The notes under the pieces were generated by a model that made no database searches, was not told the DNA's origin, and was given only the letters and a program-made list of their open reading frames with translations. A DNA stretch of 51,844 nucleotides from Xenococcaceae cyanobacterium MO_167.B27. Its GTDB lineage: Bacteria > Cyanobacteriota > Cyanobacteriia > Cyanobacteriales > Xenococcaceae. Location: positions 1 through 51,844 of the forward strand of contig JASJCP010000011.1 in NCBI GenBank assembly GCA_030065935.1, written 5' to 3'. A program made the position numbers and the translations under genes. Below are positions 38,606 to 46,687 of this stretch, piece after piece (position 1 is the stretch's first letter; each line of letters begins with the position of its first letter).

Positions 38606-40597
38606 CTAGAGATGGGGTTGGAGCTTAACTCTAACTAAAACTGCAGTGATGTTATCGTGACCATTATGTTGATTGGCAAAATCAATAAGCTCAGATAAAC
38701 CAGCCCCCAAGTCAGCATTGGAACTAATTAGAGGTTGTAAATAAGATTCTCCGTGTCTTTCCAATAATTCATGATCGGATAGTCCATCGGAGCAAAGTAA
38801 CAATAAACAATCTTCCTGAATATCGAAAAAGTTTATGGTTGGTTTTACATATTTGTTGTCTCTCGGTCCTAAAGCTTGAGTTAGTTGATAGGCATCAGGA
38901 CGACTATAAGCAATCTCTGGTTCCACACCACGATTAATTTCTCTTTGACCGACTTCATGATCTACTGTTAATTGTTCTAACCCTTGTTTACGGGTCATTC
39001 GATAGATACGACTATCCCCGACATGAGCGATCGCTAATTTGGTATCTTGAATCAATGCCATCACCAGAGTTGTTCCCATTCTACCACTGCCAGAACGATA
39101 ATTGTTGCTATTAATCTGATACAAGGTTTGATTGGCATATAGGATGCCTTCTCTAATGGTTGCTTCATCGGGAAATTCGTCTTTCCAATGGCTTTGAAAA
39201 TAGTTTTGCAGAGTCTCTACCGCCATAGCACTAGCTACTTCTCCTGCTGCATGACCACCCATTCCATCACAGACGATGTAAAGGTTTCGTACTTCTAAAG
39301 TTTTAGAATCAGAGTTGTCTTTGGTGGTAGTTGTAGTTTTAATCCCGAAAAAGTCTTCGTTATGGTCTCTTTGTCTGCCAATATCAGTAACACTGGCATG
39401 GTCTATACGCTCTAGCTCCATGGGAATTAAAGCAGTGGGTAGTTCATTGTTGTCAGTCTCGTAAAGGAAATTATCGTTGATATAGTTATTATCTTCAAAG
39501 TCGCTGTTGCTGGAAAATGAGTTAGAGTCTGAGAACTCTTGGTAATTACTGATTTTGGTGGCTTCTAATGGTTGATTTTTAACCAATTCGTGCATTTGAT
39601 GACGTAATTGATCAACACTTTCTAAAGTTCCTGCGATCGCTAGTTGGAGAAGATCGTTTAATTGTTCATAGTTATTTTGAGGGTACTGATTGAGCCAATT
39701 TTGTAATTTTGTAGCCAAATCAGAAAGCTTTGGAGGATGATTGGGATTGTCCATATACAATTGTTGCAAACTAAAGGATTGATCTTCGTCTAAGCGTAAG
39801 TTGCTCTCAACCAGCAAACTACTGGCACAGCAAACTTTAGATAAAGGAGTCCACAACTTAGCGATCTCATCTAAAGACCACAGCAGTTGTATTAAATCTA
39901 AATTTTGTTGCGACCAAATTTCACTAAGTAATTGCCATTGAGAACGGTTTTCTAATATTACTATCCCTTGTTTTGCTTCTTGCCAAGCATCGTGTAGCTG
40001 AGGAATAACGGGGTAATTGTTTTGTAGTAGTAGATAGGGAAGGGCGATAGTTGGTACACCAAAGCTATTACAATATTTTGCTTGAGAAACCGATAAATTT
40101 GGGGGCTGTTGTCTTAATTTGGTAAATAATTCTGGTTTTTCTTGTTTTAAACTTCTGAGATAAGAAGGATTGAGGGGATATTTGTCTGCTACTTGAACTT
40201 GAATAAAATTCCAATCAGAGTTGATTGATAATAATGGGACAGAGTTGATTTCTTCGATAGTGTATCTTTGTTGAGAATCAAGATGTTTTTGTGTCGGTTG
40301 TAACAATAAGTTATTCAAGTCTTGATTTTGTATGAGTGTTAGAGCATTATTGTTTTGGCTAATAGTCTGATTTACTGCTACATTAACGGATGCTAGTTCA
40401 GACTCCTGATTTTTGGTAGCGATAATTCCCCACAGTAATATTTTATTGGAAGCACCACAGACATCGCATTCTGGCTCATTCAGCGAAATATCTGCCCCGC
40501 ATTTCTGACAAATAGTATGGGTCAGAGAAGTTCCACATCTCTGACAAAAGTTGTTACTATCTGGGTTTTCAAAATGACATTCGGGACAAATTAGCAT
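38606..40597 (-). CDS. PP2C-family protein phosphatase with N-terminal zinc ribbons
   Basis: The protein has 663 residues. Two zinc-ribbon units lie at the start (CPECHFENPDSNNFCQRCG and CQKCGADISLNEPECDVCG). The middle (about 60-390) is of unknown fold with low-complexity Asn/Ser stretches. The PP2C domain spans about 400-660: DIGRQRDHNEDFF, CDGMGGHAAGEVAS, AHVGDSRIYRM, CSDGLSDH and GHDNITAVLVR hold the metal-binding aspartates. It dephosphorylates Ser/Thr on proteins and probably opposes the neighbouring FHA kinase. Confidence 0.9.
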   Translation of the reverse strand: MLICPECHFENPDSNNFCQRCGTSLTHTICQKCGADISLNEPECDVCGASNKILLWGIIATKNQESELASVNVAVNQTISQNNNALTLIQNQDLNNLLLQPTQKHLDSQQRYTIEEINSVPLLSINSDWNFIQVQVADKYPLNPSYLRSLKQEKPELFTKLRQQPPNLSVSQAKYCNSFGVPTIALPYLLLQNNYPVIPQLHDAWQEAKQGIVILENRSQWQLLSEIWSQQNLDLIQLLWSLDEIAKLWTPLSKVCCASSLLVESNLRLDEDQSFSLQQLYMDNPNHPPKLSDLATKLQNWLNQYPQNNYEQLNDLLQLAIAGTLESVDQLRHQMHELVKNQPLEATKISNYQEFSDSNSFSSNSDFEDNNYINDNFLYETDNNELPTALIPMELERIDHASVTDIGRQRDHNEDFFGIKTTTTTKDNSDSKTLEVRNLYIVCDGMGGHAAGEVASAMAVETLQNYFQSHWKDEFPDEATIREGILYANQTLYQINSNNYRSGSGRMGTTLVMALIQDTKLAIAHVGDSRIYRMTRKQGLEQLTVDHEVGQREINRGVEPEIAYSRPDAYQLTQALGPRDNKYVKPTINFFDIQEDCLLLLCSDGLSDHELLERHGESYLQPLISSNADLGAGLSELIDFANQHNGHDNITAVLVRVKLQPHL

Positions 40598-40986
40598 CGA
40601 TTGAACTTCCTGTAATAATATTTACTTGATAAATTAAATATTTTAAATTATTACTGTCTATAATCAATAATAATCTTGTAGTAAAGGCTACACTAGTGAT
40701 CTTAGCTCATGGGATTTTTTTGACAATCCCTAATTAAGATTTAAAAATATTGGAAAAATTTTACTTTTGATGATTTTTGTGACCAAGAAGGGTTTTTATT
40801 TGTAACTTCCGAAAAAAAGAACGTAATTCATACTCAGTCAATAGATTTGCTAGTAAGCCATTTTAATATACTAGATAAGATTGATAAAAATTCGGTAAAT
40901 TTAACTAAAGAAAATAATTTTGCTGCTATAAACAACTACATAGAAACAACACTTAAGTATAAGTACCAAAGTATTAACAAAATTTT
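40598..40986. other. Intergenic region between phosphatase and trm1, no assured gene
   Basis: AT-rich. A plus-strand open segment without a canonical start (40745-40990) ends with TGA overlapping the trm1 ATG by four bases; see rejected items. Promoters for the two divergent genes should lie here but no consensus is convincing. Confidence 0.4.
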
Positions 40987-42105
40987 ATGATGCAACAAGA
41001 GTTGTACGAAGGGAAAGCTAAGTTTAAAACTCGACAAGCTTTTTATAATCCCAGGAGTAAGTTAGTTCGAGATTTGGGAGTTTTAGCAGCTAAAGTCTAT
41101 GGAAATAGTAATAATTCCCTCAGAGTTTTGGATGGGTTTGCTGGTTGCGGTGTTCGGAGTTTGCGCTATTGGTTAGAAAGTAAGGCGGATTTTTTGTGGG
41201 TAAATGAGGGAAATCCCGATTTGAGATTGGTTTTGGAAGCTAATTTGTTAAGGGAAATCCCTAAATCCAATTATCGAGTGACTTATCTGGATGCTAATCG
41301 GGTTTTTTTTGACTGTTACAATCGCCGTGACTATTACGATTTGATAGATGTGGATTGTTTTGGCACTGCTGCACCTTATTTAAGTACTATGATTTGGGCG
41401 ACTAAAATCGGTGGCTTGATGTATCTTACTTGTACTGATGGAAGAAGTCTGACAGGACGTTTACCTGAGAATAGTTTAAAGGCTTATGGTAGTTATGCTC
41501 GCTCTCATCCTGCTATTCAAGAACAAGCTTTGAGGTTACTTATTGGTAGTGTACAGCAACAAGCTAGTAATAAAGGTTTGGGAGTTGAGCAGATATTTTC
41601 TTTGTGGTTCAATGCTACTTATCGGGTGATGTTGCGTTTGGTTGCTCGTCCTCAGTTAACCAGTGAAAATTATGGTTTTTTAGGTTTTTGCCACCATTGC
41701 GGGAATTATAAAACTGTTTCTTGGCGTAAACTAAGTCAAGCTATTTGTGAGTTTGATAATCAGCCTCTAACTTTAACTGGCGCAATGTGGTTAGGACAAT
41801 TACATGATGTTTCTTTTCTGCACAAGATGCAAGAAATAGCCCGACAATGGCAATGGGATAAGGTGGTAAGATTGTTATCGGTGATGATGGGAGAAGCGGA
41901 TTTTCCTCCCTATTTTTATACTCTCAGAGAAATTGGGAGTAGAGGAAAATTAGATATTCCTAAGCGATCGCATTTAATTGAGGCTTTACAAAATGCTGGC
42001 TATAGAGCAACTATAACCCATATTAATCCTGAAGCTATTAAGACTGATGCAGATATTCATACTTGCATTGATGTGGCACAAAAGTTAAATGGTAATAGCC
42101 AATAG
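40987..42105 (+). CDS. trm1: tRNA (guanine26-N2)-dimethyltransferase (Trm1) homologue
   Basis: The protein has 372 residues. The start MMQQELYEGKAKFKTRQAFYNPRSKLVRDL and the SAM motif VLDGFAGCGVRSLRYW are typical of Trm1, as are DVDCFGTAAPYLSTMIWA, LTCTDGRSL and the YGSYARSHPAIQEQALRLL region. A C-terminal Cys pair (CHHCGNYKTV) agrees with the family. Trm1 methylates G26 (and G27 in Aquifex) of tRNA. The enzyme is archaeal/eukaryotic in main distribution and scattered in bacteria, cyanobacteria included. The gene stands alone; the miniature element at 42125 lies just after its end. Confidence 0.88.
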   Translation: MMQQELYEGKAKFKTRQAFYNPRSKLVRDLGVLAAKVYGNSNNSLRVLDGFAGCGVRSLRYWLESKADFLWVNEGNPDLRLVLEANLLREIPKSNYRVTYLDANRVFFDCYNRRDYYDLIDVDCFGTAAPYLSTMIWATKIGGLMYLTCTDGRSLTGRLPENSLKAYGSYARSHPAIQEQALRLLIGSVQQQASNKGLGVEQIFSLWFNATYRVMLRLVARPQLTSENYGFLGFCHHCGNYKTVSWRKLSQAICEFDNQPLTLTGAMWLGQLHDVSFLHKMQEIARQWQWDKVVRLLSVMMGEADFPPYFYTLREIGSRGKLDIPKRSHLIEALQNAGYRATITHINPEAIKTDADIHTCIDVAQKLNGNSQ

Positions 42106-42124
42106 CTATTGGTTAACACAAACG

Positions 42125-42257
42125 CAGGGCTATTTCATTCTTAATTTAATCCACCAAGAAATCAATTTCTTGGCTCAAATAAGAAGTCCGTTTAAACGGA
42201 CTTTGGCTATCAGACAGATAATTTATTATCTGGAGGCACGAGAATGAAATAACCCTG
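42125..42257. mobile_element. 133-bp miniature element with terminal repeats and 9-bp target duplication
   Basis: The ends are 17-bp terminal inverted repeats (42125-42141 CAGGGCTATTTCATTCT and 42241-42257, one mismatch). They are flanked directly by identical ACACAAACG copies (42116-42124 and 42258-42266). Inside lie three further near-perfect hairpins: CCAAGAAAT/ATTTCTTGG (42154-42173), the perfect 20-base palindrome centred on 42193/42194 (42184-42203) and CAGATAATTTATTATCTG (42215-42232). The whole could fold as a four-arm cloverleaf. There is no coding capacity. It lies 19 bases after trm1. Confidence 0.8.
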
Positions 42258-42404
42258 ACACAAACGATATTTTTGAGTTATGCAAGAAGTCTAGTTTTAA
42301 TTGGGTTATTACCGAAGAAAAGTATTCCGAAAACTACGCTGCATTTGATATATATTTCAGGGCAGAAATTTAACTTTGAGCAACAGTATTTGAGAGTCAA
42401 AATT

Positions 42405-44291
42405 TTAGGGTGAAGCAGCATTGGAAGGGTTCATGCCAACCCAATCACCTTGAAGAGTAAAAGCAGCCCAATAATAGGGATGACTCCACTTACTATGGTT
42501 TTGCATATGTTTCTGTGTCGCGTTTAAAGCTGCTGAGGGAGTCAAATTATCTTGCAACATAAAACCATAAAACTTGGTCATAAATTCGGCTGTAGCATCA
42601 TCATCTATACTCCAGAGACTCACTAAGACTCTAGTTGCACCTGCATACATAAAGCCTCTGGTTAAACCGATTAATCCTTCTCCTTCGATCTCTTTTCCTA
42701 AACCACTTTCAGAAGTACTTAATACTACTAAATCCGCAGCAAGATTCAGATTAAATATTTCGTAGAGACGTAGAAAACCATTTTGGGGGTTTCCTTGCTC
42801 ATCAAATAAGGACAAAACTATAGCTGATAAATCAGGTTGTTCCCTATTTAAAATACCGTGAGTAGCAAAATGAACAATACTGTAATTACTTAATTCAGGA
42901 CTAGTCACAAATGCTAAATTAGCATCAAAACCCAAAACAGCAATTTTCTGAGATTCAGGGACAAAAGCTAATATCCCTTCTGCTTCTTGTCTTGTTCCTA
43001 TAACACGAGATAATTTTAAATCTGAACTATAAATAGCACTTCTAATCGGATCGTATTCTAAGTCTTCTGTATGAGGTGGTTTGTTTTTAGGCAAACGAAT
43101 ATCATTCCTACTAAAAATAGGATCGGCAATTACAGCTAATTTTTTGTTAGCTGGTATTTTGTTTTGTTGATTGGTTCGCAGACTAGCTAAAACAGAACTA
43201 GAAGGAAGATTAATTATTTGATGATGTTTGAACAGTAACTGATTATCTTCTATGGGTAGGCTGGCAAAAGGGATATATTGCAAAGCACCATCAGCAACAA
43301 TTACTATTCTAGATTTTTGTCTTACTTCAGCAATAGGAGGTGTAATAAGTTGGCTGAGTTTAGTTGCTACAGAATTTAACTTTTTCTAGTTAGTTTCATA
43401 CTGTAAAAGCTTGTGATATTCTCTGGCGACAGTTTCAATTTCTTGACGAGATGCTAATTCATGAGTGGTGAAACTATCTTTGGTAATTACCCATACATAA
43501 CTTTGATCGCGCCATAGAGAATATTGCCATAATACGGTATCTTCATCGAGAAATTGTTGTAATTCTTTGAGTTTGATTGGTTCAGGTTGAGTTAATTTGG
43601 CATATTCTGGACTATTAGCGCGAATTTTAGCTTGTATTTGTTTATATTGCTCTAAAAGCTGACTTCTTTCTGTTTCTAGTTGAGTTAATAATCTTTGACT
43701 ACAATTTCGATTACACAAACTTATTCTTTTTCTTTCTATAGCGTCTAATTTGATTTTTATCTCTTTTTCTTCAGCAAGGAACTCAGGCGCAACTCCTTTA
43801 CGGATATCGATATTGGCTTCTTGTAGTAATTCTAAAAGACTTCTGGCTTTACCTTGTTCGCTGGTTTCAAAAGCCAAAACATCATAACCCTTATTGGGTT
43901 TTTGTTGGTTTAGCTGCGTCAAGATTACGGTTTTTAGTTTGTAGTAGCCTTTTACTTGGGTGAAAAAGGAATTTCTTAGATCTTTGCTGGCAATATTACT
44001 ACGAATTTGCTCGACAATCGCGATCGCTCGATCTATATTGTTTAAAGCCATGAAATAATTTTGGTTATTGTAGTATCGATCAGCAAGATTACTGAGATTA
44101 AGAGCTTCTAAGGAGCGATCTGCTGGGACTTGATCGAGATTATAAAGCGGTTGATCTTCAACCTTAAACATTGGTAAAGCTTGTTTTTCTTTTTCAATAG
44201 CTTGTTCAGATACATTTATCGGTTTAACAGCACAAGGAAAACTAAGAACCAATATACAAGCAATAAGGTTGCAAGATAGTAATTGAATCAT
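42405..44291 (-). pseudogene. CHAT-protease gene, copy B, with internal stop and altered catalytic Cys
   Basis: Read from 44291 (MIQLLSCNLIACILVLSF) the frame encodes a signal-peptide-like start, TPR-like helices (about 40-110) and a helical linker. The CHAT (caspase-HetF-associated with TPR) domain follows. An in-frame TAG at 43386-43388 splits it, but the frame continues unchanged (KKLNSVATKLSQLITPP...) to 42405, so only a single codon is affected. The CHAT histidine is present (HFATHGIL), while the usual LSACETG reads LSTSESG, with Ser for the nucleophile Cys. The ORF beginning at 44345 would start inside a palindromic repeat, hence the choice of 44291. Loss of the Cys together with a stop argues for decay. 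It is related to copy A upstream. Confidence 0.8.
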
Positions 44292-44332
44292 AATGTAGCG
44301 ATTAATAATCATAGTTTTGGTATTGGTTATTG

Positions 44333-44357
44333 GTAGGGTGGGCATTGCCCACCCTAC
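44333..44357. repeat. Palindromic repeat, second copy
   Basis: Arms GTAGGGTGGGCA (44333-44344) and TGCCCACCCTAC (44346-44357) form a perfect 12-bp palindrome with one centre base. It is related to the 18661-18686 copy in the Zorya-like operon. It lies between CHAT copies A and B. Confidence 0.7.
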
Positions 44358-44377
44358 GGTGTAATTTAGATTTGGGA

Positions 44378-45636
44378 TTAATTCTTAACCCAATCACCTT
44401 GAAGGGTAAAAGCAGCCCAATAATAGGGATGACTCCATTGAGAATGATTTTGCATATATCTCTGTGTCGCGGTTAATGCTGCTGCTGGAGTCAAATTATC
44501 TTGCAACATAAAACCATAAAACTTGGTCATAAATTCGGCTGTAGCATCATCATCTACTTTCCAGAGGCTTACTAATACTCTAGTTGCTCCTGCATACATA
44601 AAACCTCTAGTTAAACCCACTAATCCCTCCCCTCTTATTTGCTTACCTAAGCCTGTTTCACAAGCACTCAATACTACTAAATCGGCGGGAAGATTCAGGT
44701 TAAATACTTCATGGAGTCTTAAAAAACCATTTTGAGGGTTTCCTTGTTCATCAAATAACGATAAAACTATTCCTGATAATTCGGGTTGTTCGCTGTTGAG
44801 AATGCCATGAGTGGCAAAATGGACAATGCTGTAATTACTTAATTCTGGGTTAGTAGCAAATTCTAAATTAGCATCCCAATCAAAAACTGAAGTTTGTTGA
44901 GATTTAGCAACGAGAGTTAAGATATCTTCCGCTTCTTTTCTTGTCCCATAAAGACGACCTAATTTTAAATCGGAACTTCTGATCGCACTTCTAAGAGGAT
45001 CATATCTTGACTCTTCTTGATGGGAGACCCTTGTTAGAGTCGATTTATGATTATTTTTGATTGAAGTAGAGTCATTAAATGATTGGATATATTGTAAACA
45101 GTACCAATATGATAGAGATTGATTGCTTCCTCACTTAGATATTGTATCGACCCGCTTAAAGATAAAGCTTGGTAGTAGTAATCTAATGCTTTCTGTTTCT
45201 CTCCTATTGAATCGTAAACATTACCTATATGACGCAAAATCATAGCCTCTGCACGGAGATCGCTTAATTTCCGACTAATAGATAAAACTTGATTGTAGTA
45301 ATCTAATGCTTTCTGCCTTGATCCTAAATCATTATAAACTGTACCAATTAAAAATAATGTTACTGATTCTTCTAAAGGTTTGTTGATAGCTTGATACAGA
45401 GGTAAAGCTTTTTGCAATTTTTCAAGTGCTTGTAACAAAGACTCTTGAGTGCCTTGTTGATATAATTTTTTTCCTTCTTCAAACAACCTATTCGCAGTAG
45501 CTAATTTTTCTTCATCAGTAGTAATTGTTTGAACATATAAATTATTAGCTTCAGATACAGTAATGGGTTTGACAGCAAGAGCAAAACCAAGAATTAAAGT
45601 TAAAGCGATAACGCTGCGAGATAGTAATTTAATCAT
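44378..45636 (-). pseudogene. TPR-CHAT protein gene, copy A, with internal deletion and frameshift
   Basis: The N-terminal ORF (45636-45034) gives a signal-like start MIKLLSRSVIALTLILGFALA and TPR repeats (HIGNVYDSIGEKQKALDYYYQAL). Near 45089-45099 it is joined to the middle of a CHAT domain in another frame: the TPR part TVYN and the CHAT part LQYI share the bases TTTACAATAT, so a deletion through short homology is likely. The CHAT part (from about 45090 to 44378) keeps HFATHGIL, and at the ORF start near 44671, LSACETGLG with the Cys. The segment encodes the complete C-terminal domain but cannot be translated with the TPR part. Domains between are lost relative to copy B. Confidence 0.75.
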
Positions 45637-45879
45637 GATTTTGTTAAATGTTCGTGGTTAGTTGTTAGTGGTTGATTGTTCACCGTTATTTGCTACTTAC
45701 TACTCCCTACTTGTTTAACGATTACCCCAATCACCTTAAAGGGTAAAAGCAGCCCAATAGATGTAGGTTGAGTTAGGCGTACAAATCTCTTAAAAGTTGA
45801 CACCCAACAAACTTGTTCGCTGTAACCCAACAGAATCCTGAGTTTAAAGGCTCTTAAGGCTTACTTCGTAAACAACCTA
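45637..45879 (-). pseudogene. Relic of a third CHAT C-terminus in an intergenic region
   Basis: At 45724-45760 (minus strand) the sequence reads YWAAFTL-stop-GDW, which repeats the C-terminal YYWAAFTLQGDW of copies A and B with the Gln codon changed to TAA. The nucleotide match to both copies extends over more than 30 bases. The rest of the interval has GTTAGTGGTTGATTG-type heptamers (45650-45680) and no gene. Confidence 0.65.
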
Positions 45880-46107
45880 TTAGACTTTTGCTAAATCTGG
45901 TACTGGTGGTAAAGTTTCGCCTTGTTTTTCAGCAACATAAATCAACTCTTCCATTGCATCAATGCCATTTTCTAAAGCTTCTTGGTACGTTTCACCATGA
46001 GTAACCCATTTTTGACTTGGTGATAAATCTGGTAACGAAACGAGATAACAATTATCTTCATCGCTCCATTGAATCAATATTCTGTATTTAAGCTTATTCT
46101 TGTTCAA
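45880..46107 (-). CDS. hicB: HicB-like antitoxin
   Basis: The protein has 75 residues. The sequence KYRILIQWSDEDNCYLVSLPDL and TYQEALENGIDAMEELI is the RNase-H-like partial fold of HicB antitoxins. No DNA-binding extension is present beyond the basic end, so repression could be weak or shared with HicA. The start overlaps the hicA stop by 14 bases, which couples their translation. Confidence 0.92.
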   Translation of the reverse strand: MNKNKLKYRILIQWSDEDNCYLVSLPDLSPSQKWVTHGETYQEALENGIDAMEELIYVAEKQGETLPPVPDLAKV

Positions 46108-46309
46108 GTCTTTTTACCTCTGCTATAACTTGTTTTACTTCTAATTCTTGGTAGCGTTTAGCGTCTTTTCCGTCTTTACCAGCTATGGTTGTTTTTTTAG
46201 CTAGAAGTGGATGTTTATAAACGCAATGGCTACCTTTACCACGCCCAGGTAATAGTTCAAATCCTGCTTTTAGTAGCATCTGTTTTAATTCTCGTATCTT
46301 TTTTGGCAT
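46094..46309 (-). CDS. hicA: HicA-like mRNA interferase toxin
   Basis: The protein has 71 residues. KELKQMLLKAGFELLPGRGKGSHCVYKHP holds the catalytic His in the GSHCVYKHP motif of the double-stranded RNA-binding-like HicA fold. It cleaves mRNA during stress; HicB neutralises it. It is the first gene of the pair, hicA-hicB, as usual. Confidence 0.92.
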   Translation of the reverse strand: MPKKIRELKQMLLKAGFELLPGRGKGSHCVYKHPLLAKKTTIAGKDGKDAKRYQELEVKQVIAEVKRLEQE

Positions 46310-46687
46310 TTATACTAGACATAGCTTTTACAAGCATAGTAAAGCAATATTTGAGATAACAATATGAGATAGTTGGCATTTGGATTATTTTTGTAACCTA
46401 CTAGCGCGTCTAGACTAAAATGCTAGGTTTGGACTTTAATTTCTTTCCCCAGAATTGAGGAATTGAGGGCGAGAAATCATCTATTCAACCTTGCTTTCGC
46501 CTCTGCTACTGCTGCTTCTGCGTTAACCAAACCAGCACCAAAGAAATATTCTTCTGGCGAATTAAAATTAGCTGGTTTAACCGTATTAAATAATCTTGTT
46601 TCCGTATCTCTCAGTTTTAATTCTACTTTTAGTTACAAATACTGTAACAATTACATTGCTGAGAAGAGAAAAAAATTTGGGAAATGC
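46310..46687 (-). pseudogene. Intergenic region with a subtilase C-terminal relic
   Basis: On the minus strand 46632-46477 is open and reads LRDTETRLFNTVKP..., then EEYFFGAGLVNAEAAVAEAK and ends RLNR-stop. The GAGLVNAEAAV motif is typical of the last part of secreted subtilases, so the stretch looks like the C-terminal 50 residues of a lost S8 gene. An in-frame stop lies upstream at 46633-46635. The rest of the interval is AT-rich with no other support. Confidence 0.5.

Noticed and set aside
40745-40990. Plus-strand open segment of about 81 codons ending with a 4-base overlap with trm1
   Set aside because: It has no canonical start near its beginning (only an internal TTG at 40847), no recognised motif, and AT-rich composition in which such frames arise by chance. 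The ATGA overlap is suggestive but not enough.
42106-42260. Terminator of trm1 in the hairpin cluster
   Set aside because: The hairpins lack T-runs and the terminal repeats with target duplication explain the structure better.
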